Positions 16,889 through 23,874 of a DNA stretch of 24,183 bases are shown here, in pieces. Source of the stretch: Acidothermaceae bacterium (GTDB lineage Bacteria; Actinomycetota; Actinomycetes; Acidothermales; Acidothermaceae); assembly GCA_025925185.1 (NCBI GenBank), contig JAICLV010000015.1, positions 1-24,183 on the forward strand. The letters are read 5' to 3'. The stretch's first letter is position 1; the number at the start of each line of letters is the position of its first letter. The translations under genes and the position numbers were made by a program. The notes beneath the pieces are model-generated. The model saw only the letters and a program-made list of their open reading frames with translations. It searched no databases and was not told the DNA's origin.

Positions 16889-17230
16889 ATGGGGTTTCTC
16901 GACAAGGCAAAGGCCACCGCCGCTCAGGCCATGCAACAGGGCCAGGCGAAGGTTGAGCAGATCCAGCAAGGCCGGCAAGAGTCGGAGCTGTACAAGACGC
17001 TCGGCGAGGCGGTGTACAAGGCGCAGCGGCAGGGCGGTGACCAAGCGGCCGTCGATGCCGCGTTGACCGCGCTCGACAACCACTTCGCGCAGGTCGCGCA
17101 GGCTGCGGCTGCCGCGCCGGAGGCCGACGGTGGGCCATCGGCGAGCCCGTCCGGGTCGGCCGGGCCGGCGCCCGCAGGGCCAGCCCCCGCGGCGCCGCAG
17201 GAAGGAAACTTCACGCTCGACGACATGTGA
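16889..17230 (+). CDS. Small helical protein with Pro/Ala-rich tail, function unknown
   Basis: I recognise no functional family, although the MGFLDKAKATAAQAM opening is common in small actinobacterial proteins. The 113-residue product is predicted to be helical or coiled-coil over about residues 3-75 (QGQAKVEQIQQGRQESELYKTLGEAVYKAQRQ), followed by a disordered Pro/Ala/Gly-rich stretch and an acidic end (FTLDDM). The ATG at 16889 is one base after the AIM24 gene's stop, with GGAGG at 16873-16877, so the two are probably translated from one mRNA and may act together. A palindromic hairpin (17266-17299) follows the gene and could terminate the operon. Confidence 0.78.
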   Translation: MGFLDKAKATAAQAMQQGQAKVEQIQQGRQESELYKTLGEAVYKAQRQGGDQAAVDAALTALDNHFAQVAQAAAAAPEADGGPSASPSGSAGPAPAGPAPAAPQEGNFTLDDM

Positions 17231-17265
17231 GTCGGTCGCGGTCAAAGGGCGTGCTGTCGGAGCCG

Positions 17266-17299
17266 CTTTGTTTTGAGGCAAATGCGCTTCAAGACAAAG
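17266..17299. repeat. Palindromic repeat, copy 3
   Basis: CTTTGTTTTGA at 17266-17276 pairs with TCAAGACAAAG at 17289-17299: 11 bp with one G-U wobble, around a 12-nt loop. Stem length, loop length and the TTGA/TCAA loop-closing end match copies 1 and 2. The one base pair that differs between stems (G-C there, T-A here) is changed on both arms. It lies 35 bp after the small helical protein gene and 118 bp before nth, where it could act as a terminator. Confidence 0.75.
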
Positions 17300-17404
17300 G
17301 GGCCCGTCTCGACCGGGCTTGCCCGCTCGACGCTTGGCCGGCCCGCGCGCCCACCGGGTCGGCCGCGCCGCACCCACGTCGTCCGGGCTGTCGTTTGAAG
17401 CGGT

Positions 17405-17410
17405 TAGGCT
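17405..17410 (+). promoter_or_regulatory. -10-like hexamer for nth (leaderless)
   Basis: TAGGCT lies seven bases before the GTG start at 17418, identical to the hexamers before the DUF4177 and carbonic anhydrase genes. It helps decide the nth start. Confidence 0.5.
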
Positions 17411-17417
17411 CGGCGGC

Positions 17418-18143
17418 GTGGCGCGGCGCGACTTCGACAACGAGACTCAGACGACGCTGGTGCGGCGCGCCCGCAAGATGAACAAGGTGCTGGCCGAGCT
17501 GTACCCCGACGCGCACTGCGAGCTCGACTTCGCCAACCCGCTCGAGCTGCTCGTGGCCACGATCTTGTCAGCGCAATGCACCGACAAGCGGGTGAACATG
17601 GTCACGCCGACGCTGTTCGGCAAGTACAAGACCGCCGCCGACTACGCCGCCGCCGACCGCGCTGAGCTTGAGTCGATCATCGCCTCGACCGGCTTTTTCC
17701 GGGCCAAGACCAACTCGATCCTCGGCATGGCGCAGGCGCTGTGCGACCGCTTCGGCGGCGAGGTGCCGGGCAGGCTCAAAGACCTCGTCACGCTGCCGGG
17801 AGTCGGGCGCAAGACGGCCAACGTTGTGCTTGGCAACGCGTTCGGCGTCCCTGGCATCACCGTCGACACTCACGTGAACCGGCTCGCCAACCGCTTCCAC
17901 TGGACCATCTCCGACGACCCGGTGAAGGTCGAGCAAGACGTCGCCGAGCTCATCCCGCGCAAGGAGTGGACGTTGCTCTCCCATCGCGTGATCTGGCACG
18001 GCCGCCGGGTGTGCCACGCCCGAAAGCCCGCGTGCGGTGCGTGCGCGCTCGCGCCGCTGTGCCCGTCGTACGGCATCGGGCCCACCGATGAGGCCACCGC
18101 GAGCAAGCTCGTGAAGACCGGCCCGATCGATGCGTTGAGCTGA
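17418..18143 (+). CDS. nth: Endonuclease III (DNA glycosylase/AP lyase)
   Basis: This base-excision repair enzyme removes oxidised pyrimidines and nicks abasic sites. The 241-residue product has the helix-hairpin-helix [13 protein letters not shown] with catalytic lysine K132, catalytic aspartate D150 in [10 protein letters not shown], and a C-terminal [4Fe-4S] cluster loop with C199, C206, C209 and C215 (C-x6-C-x2-C-x5-C). All key residues are present. The frame is open further upstream, but the GTG at 17418 is placed seven bases after TAGGCT and gives a normal family length. The TlpA-like gene starts two bases after its stop, so nth heads a run with the thioredoxin-like, Nudix and MarP genes, as in mycobacteria. 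Confidence 0.97.
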   Translation: MARRDFDNETQTTLVRRARKMNKVLAELYPDAHCELDFANPLELLVATILSAQCTDKRVNMVTPTLFGKYKTAADYAAADRAELESIIASTGFFRAKTNSILGMAQALCDRFGGEVPGRLKDLVTLPGVGRKTANVVLGNAFGVPGITVDTHVNRLANRFHWTISDDPVKVEQDVAELIPRKEWTLLSHRVIWHGRRVCHARKPACGACALAPLCPSYGIGPTDEATASKLVKTGPIDALS

Positions 18144-18144
18144 C

Positions 18145-18783
18145 GTGTTTCCGCAAAACAAGCGATCGTGGGTCGCGGTCGCGGTGGTGATCGTGCTGGT
18201 CGGCATCGCCTTCGCCATCAACCGCGCCACCACGAGCACTTCCTCGGACGACGCGGGGTCGGTGCCGAGCCGGCAAGAACTCATCGCGCGGGCGAACCTG
18301 CCTGACTGCCCCACGACCTCCGGCACTGGCAACGTCGACGGTTCCGGCAAGCAGGGGCTGCCCGATCTCACGCTGCCGTGCCTGGGCAACGGGCCGAAGG
18401 TCAACCTGTCGAAGCTGCGCGGCCCCGTCGTCGTCAATCTATGGGCGGGCACCTGTCCGCCATGCCGCGCCGAGGCCCCGCTGCTGCGAGACTTCGCGGC
18501 CAAAGCGGCGGGCAAGGTGAGCGTGCTGGGTGTCGTCGACGGCGCGTACCCCGGCGAGACGTGGGACGACGCGCTCGACGCGTCGCGCGGCCTCGCGTTG
18601 CACTACCCATCGCTTTTTGACCAGAAGGGCAAGCTCGTCACGTGGGTGCGCAGCGCCGGCATACCCGTCTCGCTGTTCGTCGACTCCGCAGGCTTGGTCG
18701 CGTATGCCAACATCGGCGAGTTGAAAGCTGGCGACCTTGAGCGGCTTAGCAAACAGTATCTCGATGTTGAGATAGCAACGTGA
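18145..18783 (+). CDS. TlpA/ResA-like membrane-anchored thioredoxin-fold protein
   Basis: The 212-residue product has a short basic N terminus, a membrane anchor at about residues 8-26, a linker, and a thioredoxin-like domain outside the membrane. The redox motif is C104-P-P-C107 in NLWAGTCPPCRAEAP, and the cis-Pro loop is GIPVSLFVD. Extra cysteines C55 and C79 lie in the linker. Such proteins reduce or oxidise disulfides, for example in cytochrome c maturation. It corresponds in position to Rv3673c. The GTG at 18145 begins two bases after the nth stop, and its stop overlaps the next gene by four bases (GTGA). It might act on the disulfide of the MarP-like protease encoded two genes on, but that is speculation. 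Confidence 0.9.
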   Translation: MFPQNKRSWVAVAVVIVLVGIAFAINRATTSTSSDDAGSVPSRQELIARANLPDCPTTSGTGNVDGSGKQGLPDLTLPCLGNGPKVNLSKLRGPVVVNLWAGTCPPCRAEAPLLRDFAAKAAGKVSVLGVVDGAYPGETWDDALDASRGLALHYPSLFDQKGKLVTWVRSAGIPVSLFVDSAGLVAYANIGELKAGDLERLSKQYLDVEIAT

Positions 18784-19415
18784 AAGCCTCGAGACCCGCG
18801 TGGCTCTCCCAGCTGGTCGGCGCGTGCGCGTCGGTCACCGTCCGCGACCTGAGCCGACTCGAGACCCCCGCCACCGGGGGGCGGGAGAGCGCCGTCCTGA
18901 TCTTGTTCGGTGAAGGCCCGCGTGGGCCGGACGTGCTGCTCATCGAGCGCAGCCGCGACCTGAAACACCACCCAGGGCAGGCGGCCTTCCCCGGTGGAGG
19001 CGCCGAGCCTGGCGACGACGGTCCGGCGTCGACCGCGCTGCGCGAGGCGGTCGAGGAGACCGGCCTCGACCCGATGGGCGTCGAGGTGCTCAGCCTGCTG
19101 CCGACGCTGTGGGTGCCGCCGTCGGACAACCGCGTCACCCCGGTGCTGGCCTGGTGGCGCGACCCGTCCGCCGTGTGGGCGGTCGACCCAGCCGAGGTCG
19201 CCGCCGTGGCACGGGTGCCGATCGCCGCGTTGGCCGATCCGGCGAATCGGTTCCGCACCCGGCACCCGAGCGGTCACATCGGCGCCGCTTTCGACGTCGG
19301 GGACCTGTTCGTGTGGGGGTTCACCGCCGGAGTGCTCGACCGGCTGCTCGACCTCGCCGGCTGGGCCCGCCCCTGGGACCACGCCGACGTCCGCGACCTG
19401 CCGGCCGGACGCTGA
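18780..19415 (+). CDS. CoA-pyrophosphatase-type Nudix hydrolase
   Basis: The 211-residue product carries the extra signature of the NudL/coenzyme A Nudix group, LLIERSRDLKHHPGQAAFPGG (about 53-73), just before the Nudix box, whose catalytic half is REAVEETG at 88-95. The family cleaves coenzyme A or its derivatives to 4'-phosphopantetheine and 3',5'-ADP. Cytoplasmic, no membrane segments. The GTG at 18780 overlaps the TlpA-like stop codon (GTGA). It occupies the Rv3672c position in the nth-TlpA-Nudix-MarP run. A strand such as VTPVLAWW and the C-terminal FVWGFTAGVLDRLLDLAGW fit the family. Confidence 0.92.
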   Translation: MKASRPAWLSQLVGACASVTVRDLSRLETPATGGRESAVLILFGEGPRGPDVLLIERSRDLKHHPGQAAFPGGGAEPGDDGPASTALREAVEETGLDPMGVEVLSLLPTLWVPPSDNRVTPVLAWWRDPSAVWAVDPAEVAAVARVPIAALADPANRFRTRHPSGHIGAAFDVGDLFVWGFTAGVLDRLLDLAGWARPWDHADVRDLPAGR

Positions 19416-19469
19416 CCCGCTGGCAGGGGCATCGGGCGGCTCTCAGGGTTGTCGTGATCTCCATCCGGT

Positions 19470-19475
19470 TAGGTT
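19470..19475 (+). promoter_or_regulatory. -10-like hexamer for the MarP-like gene (leaderless)
   Basis: TAGGTT lies six bases before the GTG at 19482. A weak TTGTCG at 19449-19454 is 15 bases upstream of it. This implies the protease has its own transcript in addition to any read-through from the nth operon. Confidence 0.45.
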
Positions 19476-19481
19476 GAGGGC

Positions 19482-20669
19482 GTGCGCGGCGACTGGCTCG
19501 ACATCGTCCTCGTGGTGCTGGTCGCGTTATCCGCGCTCTCCGGCTACCGCCAGGGCTTCGTCGTCGGCGTCCTGTCGTTCGTCGGCCTGCTCGGCGGCGG
19601 CGTCGTCGGGGCCGAGATCGCGCCGTGGGCCGCCAGCCACTTCGTCGGCAGCGCCGAGGCGATCGTCGGGGTGGTCGTCGTGTTTGTGGGCGCCTCGCTC
19701 GGCCGTGCGGTCGCCGGTGCGATAGGCACCGCGCTCCGCCGTCAACTGCATTGGGACGCCGTCCAGCTCGCCGACTCGGTCGGCGGCTGCATTGTCTCGG
19801 CGGTCGCGGTGCTGTTGATCGCATGGTTTATCGGCAGCTCGCTCGCTCAGTCGCCCTTTCCGGGAGTCGCCCGCACCGTCAACCAATCCGCGGTGCTGCG
19901 AGCGGTCGACCGGCAGGTTCCCTCGCAGGTGCAGGCCTGGTTCGCCGATTTCCGGCGGGTCGTTGCCGGCGGCGGATTCCCGCAGGTGTTCGGCGCACTT
20001 GGCGCCGAACGCATCGTGCCCGTCGCCCCGCCCGATGAGTCCGCGCTCGACGACCCGCAAATTCGCGCCGTGCAAGGCAGCGTCGTGAAGGTGAGCGGCA
20101 CCGCGCCGTCGTGCTCGCGCGACATCGAGGGCAGCGGTTTCGTCTTCGCCCCGGGTCGGGTGATGACGAACGCGCACGTCGTCGCTGGCGTCCGTCGTCC
20201 GAGCGTGCAGGTCGGCGGCGAAGGCGAGCGGCTGCCCGCGTCGGTTGTGTACTACGACCCCCACGTCGATGTCGCGGTGCTCGCCGTCGACGGGCTGCGG
20301 GCCAAGCCGCTCGTGTTCGACACCGGCCAGCCGGGTCCCGGAGCGTCAGCGGTCGTCGCGGGGTTCCCGAACGACGGCCCTTACACGCTCGCCGCGGCCC
20401 GGGTGCGCGGGGTCGAACACGCCCGCGGCCCGGACATTTACCAAGACCGCCAGGTCACCCGCGAGATCATCGCGGTGCGCGGAGACATCGAGCCGGGCAA
20501 CTCCGGGGGTCCGTTGCTCGACCTCGATGGCCGGGTTGCCGGCGTCGTGTTCGGCAAGGCTGTCAACGACTCGCAGACCGGCTACGCCCTCACCGCCGAC
20601 CAGGTGTCGGTGGCCGCCAACGCGGGGGCGACCGCGAGGGTTGCGGTCTCAACGCAAGGTTGCGATTAA
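19482..20669 (+). CDS. marP: MarP-like membrane serine protease (CvpA-like membrane domain plus trypsin-like domain)
   Basis: The 395-residue product has about four membrane segments in the first 125 residues (CvpA/colicin V production-like), then an extracytoplasmic chymotrypsin-fold protease. The catalytic triad is H232 in MTNAHVVAG, D263 in DPHVDVAVLAVD and S341 in EPGNSGGPLL. Two cysteines, C211 and C394, sit where M. tuberculosis MarP (Rv3671c) has its activity-linked disulfide, and length and domain order match. In mycobacteria MarP supports acid and oxidative-stress resistance by processing a cell wall hydrolase. The GTG at 19482 has TAGGTT six bases upstream. Its TAA stop overlaps the convergent DUF309 gene by four bases, leaving no room for a terminator between them. 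Confidence 0.93.
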   Translation: MRGDWLDIVLVVLVALSALSGYRQGFVVGVLSFVGLLGGGVVGAEIAPWAASHFVGSAEAIVGVVVVFVGASLGRAVAGAIGTALRRQLHWDAVQLADSVGGCIVSAVAVLLIAWFIGSSLAQSPFPGVARTVNQSAVLRAVDRQVPSQVQAWFADFRRVVAGGGFPQVFGALGAERIVPVAPPDESALDDPQIRAVQGSVVKVSGTAPSCSRDIEGSGFVFAPGRVMTNAHVVAGVRRPSVQVGGEGERLPASVVYYDPHVDVAVLAVDGLRAKPLVFDTGQPGPGASAVVAGFPNDGPYTLAAARVRGVEHARGPDIYQDRQVTREIIAVRGDIEPGNSGGPLLDLDGRVAGVVFGKAVNDSQTGYALTADQVSVAANAGATARVAVSTQGCD

Positions 20670-21142
20670 CGCAGGTTTAATCGAAGAGCCGCAGGCCGGA
20701 CGTCGAGGTTGGCTTCGAGTTCACCGGCGAGCGCGGTGGCCGCCGCGATGACGCCCGGTGCGTCGACGCCGTGCGGATCTCCGGCGTATCCGGCCACTCG
20801 ATCGCGGCCGCGGCGCAACAACGCCGCCGCGCCCTTGTGGTTCCCGCGCATCGCGTGGGTCAGGCCCACCGCCATTTGCGCGAGTCCCTGCCACAGGTCG
20901 CGTTCGACCGACGGGCGTGACTTCCAGAGCGCCTCGAGCACCTCGTGCGCGTGGAACGGTCGCCCGGTGTCGAGGTAGCGCTGCGCGAGGTCGACCGCCT
21001 CGGCCAGGGGCAGGTCGAGCCGATCGGGCACCCGTTCGACGCCGCCTTCGGCGTCATGCGGCAACGGCCGGCCAAGGGCATCGCGCGGGCGCGCGTTTCG
21101 CGGTCGACCCGCAGTGTCGCGGTCGCGTTCGATCGCCTTCAT
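20666..21142 (-). CDS. DUF309-family protein
   Basis: The 158-residue product has the DUF309 core: a short helix with RPFHAHEVLEALWK at 61-74, followed by LWQGLAQMAVGLTHAMRGNHKGAAALLRRG. The conserved His and Glu of the FHAHEVLE motif may bind a ligand or metal, but the family has no settled function. A basic, Arg-rich N-terminal 25 residues precede the core. I chose the ATG at 21142 because it overlaps the stop of the upstream epoxide-hydrolase-like gene (ATGA), showing translational coupling; an in-frame start nine codons upstream lies inside that gene. Converges on the MarP-like gene with overlapping stop codons. Confidence 0.87.
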   Translation of the reverse strand: MKAIERDRDTAGRPRNARPRDALGRPLPHDAEGGVERVPDRLDLPLAEAVDLAQRYLDTGRPFHAHEVLEALWKSRPSVERDLWQGLAQMAVGLTHAMRGNHKGAAALLRRGRDRVAGYAGDPHGVDAPGVIAAATALAGELEANLDVRPAALRLNLR

Positions 21143-22062
21143 CGGCTGCGGTCGATCCCGTCGAGCCAATGCAGGATCTCGCTCGACACCACCTTCGGGG
21201 CCTCCTCATGCAGGAAGTGGCCGGCGTCGTCGACGATGCGCCAGCTGTACGGACCGCCGACGTAGCGGCCCGATCCGGCGGCCGTGCGAGACAGCACGTT
21301 GGTGTCGAGGGCGCCGTGCAGTTGGAGCGTCGGAACCGCGACCGGCTGTCGCATCCGCTTCACGAACCGCATTCCGTCGCGACGCAGCTGCGAGCGCAAC
21401 AGCCAGCGGAAGTACTCCAACGCGGAGTGCGCGACGTGGGGGATTTGGATGTGCGCGCGATACCGGCGCTCGCTCTCGTCATCCGGCCAACTCGGGCCCG
21501 ACCACGCGTGCAGCATGCGCGCGACCCGCTCAGCGTCGTTGGCGACAAGTTGTCGCTCGGGTAGCCACGGTTGCTGAAAGGCCAACAGGTGCGCGCTCGC
21601 TTGGAGTTGCCCGCGCGGCTCGGTGACCATCGCGTTGCGGAATCGCACCGGGTGCGGCGCGGCGAGCGCGACCAACCCGCGGACGGCTCGAGGGTGCAGC
21701 ACCGTGGTCGCCCAGGCCGCGTAGCCGCCCCAGTCGTGCCCGACGACGACCGCGTCAGCGGAACCGAGGGCGCGAATCATGCCGGCGACGTCGGAGGCGA
21801 GCGTGAATGCGTCGTAGCCCCGTGGCGGCTTGTCGCTCGCGCCGTATCCGCGCAGGTCGGGAGCGACCGCCCGATACCCCGCGTCCGCGAAGGCGCTCAA
21901 CTGGTTGCGCATCGACCACCAAAACTGCGGAAACCCGTGCAACAACAAGACAAGCGGTCCGTCGCCCATTTCGGCGGCGTGGAAGCGCATGCCGTTCGCA
22001 CTGATCTCCCGGTGGGTCCATGGGCCTTCGACCAAGACGCTGTCTAGATCGGGACCGGGCAT
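21139..22062 (-). CDS. ephE: Epoxide-hydrolase-like alpha/beta hydrolase (EphE-type)
   Basis: The 307-residue product has the epoxide hydrolase/haloalkane dehalogenase layout: oxyanion-hole motif HGFPQFWWS at 42-50, YGASDKP after strand four, nucleophile D110 in VGHDWGGY (Asp instead of Ser), acid D253 in HGALDTNV and H282 in DDAGHFLH. A cap domain spans about residues 140-225. The Asp nucleophile points to epoxide hydrolysis rather than esterase activity; the substrate is unknown. It matches the Rv3670 position next to the MarP gene. The ATG at 22062 was chosen over a GTG six codons earlier because MPGPDLDSV fits what I recall of homologue N termini. It is 55 bp downstream of the holin-like gene and overlaps DUF309. 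Confidence 0.9.
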   Translation of the reverse strand: MPGPDLDSVLVEGPWTHREISANGMRFHAAEMGDGPLVLLLHGFPQFWWSMRNQLSAFADAGYRAVAPDLRGYGASDKPPRGYDAFTLASDVAGMIRALGSADAVVVGHDWGGYAAWATTVLHPRAVRGLVALAAPHPVRFRNAMVTEPRGQLQASAHLLAFQQPWLPERQLVANDAERVARMLHAWSGPSWPDDESERRYRAHIQIPHVAHSALEYFRWLLRSQLRRDGMRFVKRMRQPVAVPTLQLHGALDTNVLSRTAAGSGRYVGGPYSWRIVDDAGHFLHEEAPKVVSSEILHWLDGIDRSR

Positions 22063-22117
22063 GCAGCCAGCGTGCCACACCTTCGGTGCCGTGGCGCCCC
22101 CGATTACCGGCCGATGG

Positions 22118-22564
22118 TCACGTCTCGATCGGGGGGACCGGCTGCGGCTTGCGGGCGATCGCCTGGATGTCGGCCTTGACCGAGTCGACCGCCCGCTTGT
22201 GCTTGGACACCCGCCGCAGCGCCATCACGCCTAGCGCGGCGGCGAACAGCGCGCCGGCGACGTACCCGCCGCCGACGATGAGGAACGACCAGCCGAGCGT
22301 GACGCCAAGCGCGTGGATGCCGAGGGCGGCCGCGATCGAGACGATGGGCGCCGCGAGCAGGAGGAACACCAGCGCCACGACGAGGCCACCGGCGGCGACG
22401 GCGCCTTTCAGCAGACCCGTTTTGAGTTCGGTCTTGACCAGCTCGATCTCTTGATGCACGAGCAGAGCGAGGTCGCGGCTCAGCGTCGCCACGAGTTCGC
22501 CGAGCGAGCGCTGACTCAACGGCGTGGTCGGGATCGTTCGCTCCTGCTCTTGCGTGGCCGACAT
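22118..22564 (-). CDS. Phage holin-like superfamily membrane protein (Rv3669-type)
   Basis: The 148-residue product has an N-terminal amphipathic part with SLGELVATLSRDLALLVHQEIELVKTELK, typical of the actinobacterial holin-like (DUF1469/YqjE-related) family. Two long hydrophobic segments follow at about 54-86 and 88-116, and a basic C terminus ends the protein. Despite the name, there is no sign of a prophage nearby and the family is a widespread small membrane protein of unknown role. The ATG at 22564 follows GGAAAGGA with good spacing, so a longer start at 22633 is not needed. It heads a minus-strand run with the epoxide-hydrolase-like and DUF309 genes. Confidence 0.88.
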   Translation of the reverse strand: MSATQEQERTIPTTPLSQRSLGELVATLSRDLALLVHQEIELVKTELKTGLLKGAVAAGGLVVALVFLLLAAPIVSIAAALGIHALGVTLGWSFLIVGGGYVAGALFAAALGVMALRRVSKHKRAVDSVKADIQAIARKPQPVPPIET

Positions 22565-22716
22565 CGACTCGTCCTTTCCGCTCGGCGTCCTTCCCGAAGG
22601 CCGCCGGTGATCGGTGGCTGGGCCTATCCGCACATCCTCGCTCGCTGATCGTGCCCCTGCCCAGCGCGTTCGATGCGCGCGGCGCCCCAGCGGCCGCCGA
22701 CCGGGTGAGGATCGCC

Positions 22717-22722
22717 TAACCT
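22717..22722 (+). promoter_or_regulatory. -10-like hexamer for the CtaG-like gene (leadered)
   Basis: TAACCT lies 36 bases before the ATG at 22759, and a GGTGGAGG ribosome binding site sits just before the start. Unlike several genes in this window, this one appears to have a conventional leader. No clear -35 is seen. Confidence 0.3.
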
Positions 22723-22758
22723 GGGGGGCGGCTAGGCGGTACTGCAGGTGGAGGCAAC

Positions 22759-23874
22759 ATGGCGGCGCTGGTCGCCCACGGGGCGGCGTACGTGGCGCAC
22801 GGCTTCTCCGAGCATGCCGATGACGCGCTGCCGCCGCTCACCTGGCACACCACGATCACGCAATGGGAGTTCGACGCCGGTATCACCGCCGGCCTGGTGG
22901 CGGCCGCGCTGGTCTACCTTTACGGCGTTTCGCGGGTGTGGCGCGCTCACCGGTCGCGCCCCTGGCCGTTGGCGCGCACGTCGTCCTTTCTGCTTGGGCT
23001 TTTCGTCGTCGCGTTCGCGACCCAAGGCAGCGTCGGCGCGTACGACGACGTCTTGTTCTACATGCACATGTGGCAGCACCTGCTGCTCATCATGGTCGCG
23101 CCGCCGCTGCTGCTCGCCGGCCGTCCGGTCAGCCTGCTCTTGCACGCGAGCAAGAATCCCTTGCACACGTGGGTGAAACGGGCGGTGCGCTCGAGACTCG
23201 CCACGGCGCTGACCGTCCCACTTGTCGGGGTGGCGCTGTACATCGTGGTCGTCGTCGGCACGCACTTGACGAGTTTTATGAACGTCACGTTGACCAACGA
23301 CACGGTGCACTACGCCGAGCACGCGCTCTACCTCGTGGCCGGCTACCTCTACTTCCTCCCACTGGTGGGGCGGGAGCCGATCAAGTGGAAGTTGTCCTTC
23401 CCTGCGCAGCTCTTCTTCCTCTTCCTCGCGATGCCTGTCGACACCTTCACGGGCGTCGTCCTGATGCAGGCAGACCACCCGCTGTTTCCCGCCTACGAGG
23501 GAAGGCGAGAGTGGGGTCCGACCCTCCTTTACGACCTCCACGCCGGCGGCGCCGTGATGTGGATCGCCGGAGACGGCATCATGTTCTTGATCATCCTCGC
23601 GCTCGTCGTGCGTGCGACGCGCGAAGGGGTGCAGCTGACGGCCGGCCGGTGGCTTGAAGGCGTGCGCAGGCGCCGTTTTGACGAGCTGGCGACATCCACG
23701 ATCGGCGTCGGCGAGGTCGAGTCGGACGTCGCTGCGGACGCTGACGCGCTCTCGGCCACGGCCCGCGAAGCCTCGGTCGTCGATGACGACGATGAGACGA
23801 GGCTGGCCGCCTACAACGAATACCTCGCCCGGCTGAATGGCGGGCCCGGATCCCCCGCAGGGAGTGCACGTTGA
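22759..23874 (+). CDS. CtaG-like cytochrome c oxidase assembly membrane protein
   Basis: The 371-residue polytopic membrane protein belongs to the caa3-type CtaG family, involved in copper delivery or assembly of cytochrome c oxidase. It has about seven membrane segments between residues 40 and 285. Conserved His-rich motifs are HMWQH at 103-107, HYAEH at 184-188, and DLHAGGAVMWIAGD near 259-272, which could bind copper. A hydrophilic, acidic C-terminal tail follows residue 290. The start is an ATG at 22759 with GGTGGAGG upstream. The SCO1-like gene starts on its stop codon (TTGA), so the two form a copper/oxidase assembly operon. Divergent from the holin-like gene across 194 bp. Confidence 0.92.
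   Translation: MAALVAHGAAYVAHGFSEHADDALPPLTWHTTITQWEFDAGITAGLVAAALVYLYGVSRVWRAHRSRPWPLARTSSFLLGLFVVAFATQGSVGAYDDVLFYMHMWQHLLLIMVAPPLLLAGRPVSLLLHASKNPLHTWVKRAVRSRLATALTVPLVGVALYIVVVVGTHLTSFMNVTLTNDTVHYAEHALYLVAGYLYFLPLVGREPIKWKLSFPAQLFFLFLAMPVDTFTGVVLMQADHPLFPAYEGRREWGPTLLYDLHAGGAVMWIAGDGIMFLIILALVVRATREGVQLTAGRWLEGVRRRRFDELATSTIGVGEVESDVAADADALSATAREASVVDDDDETRLAAYNEYLARLNGGPGSPAGSAR

Noticed and set aside
22118..22564. Prophage remnant suggested by the holin-like protein
   Set aside because: The protein is of the chromosomal Rv3669-type family in its usual place; no integrase, lysin, att site or other phage gene is nearby.
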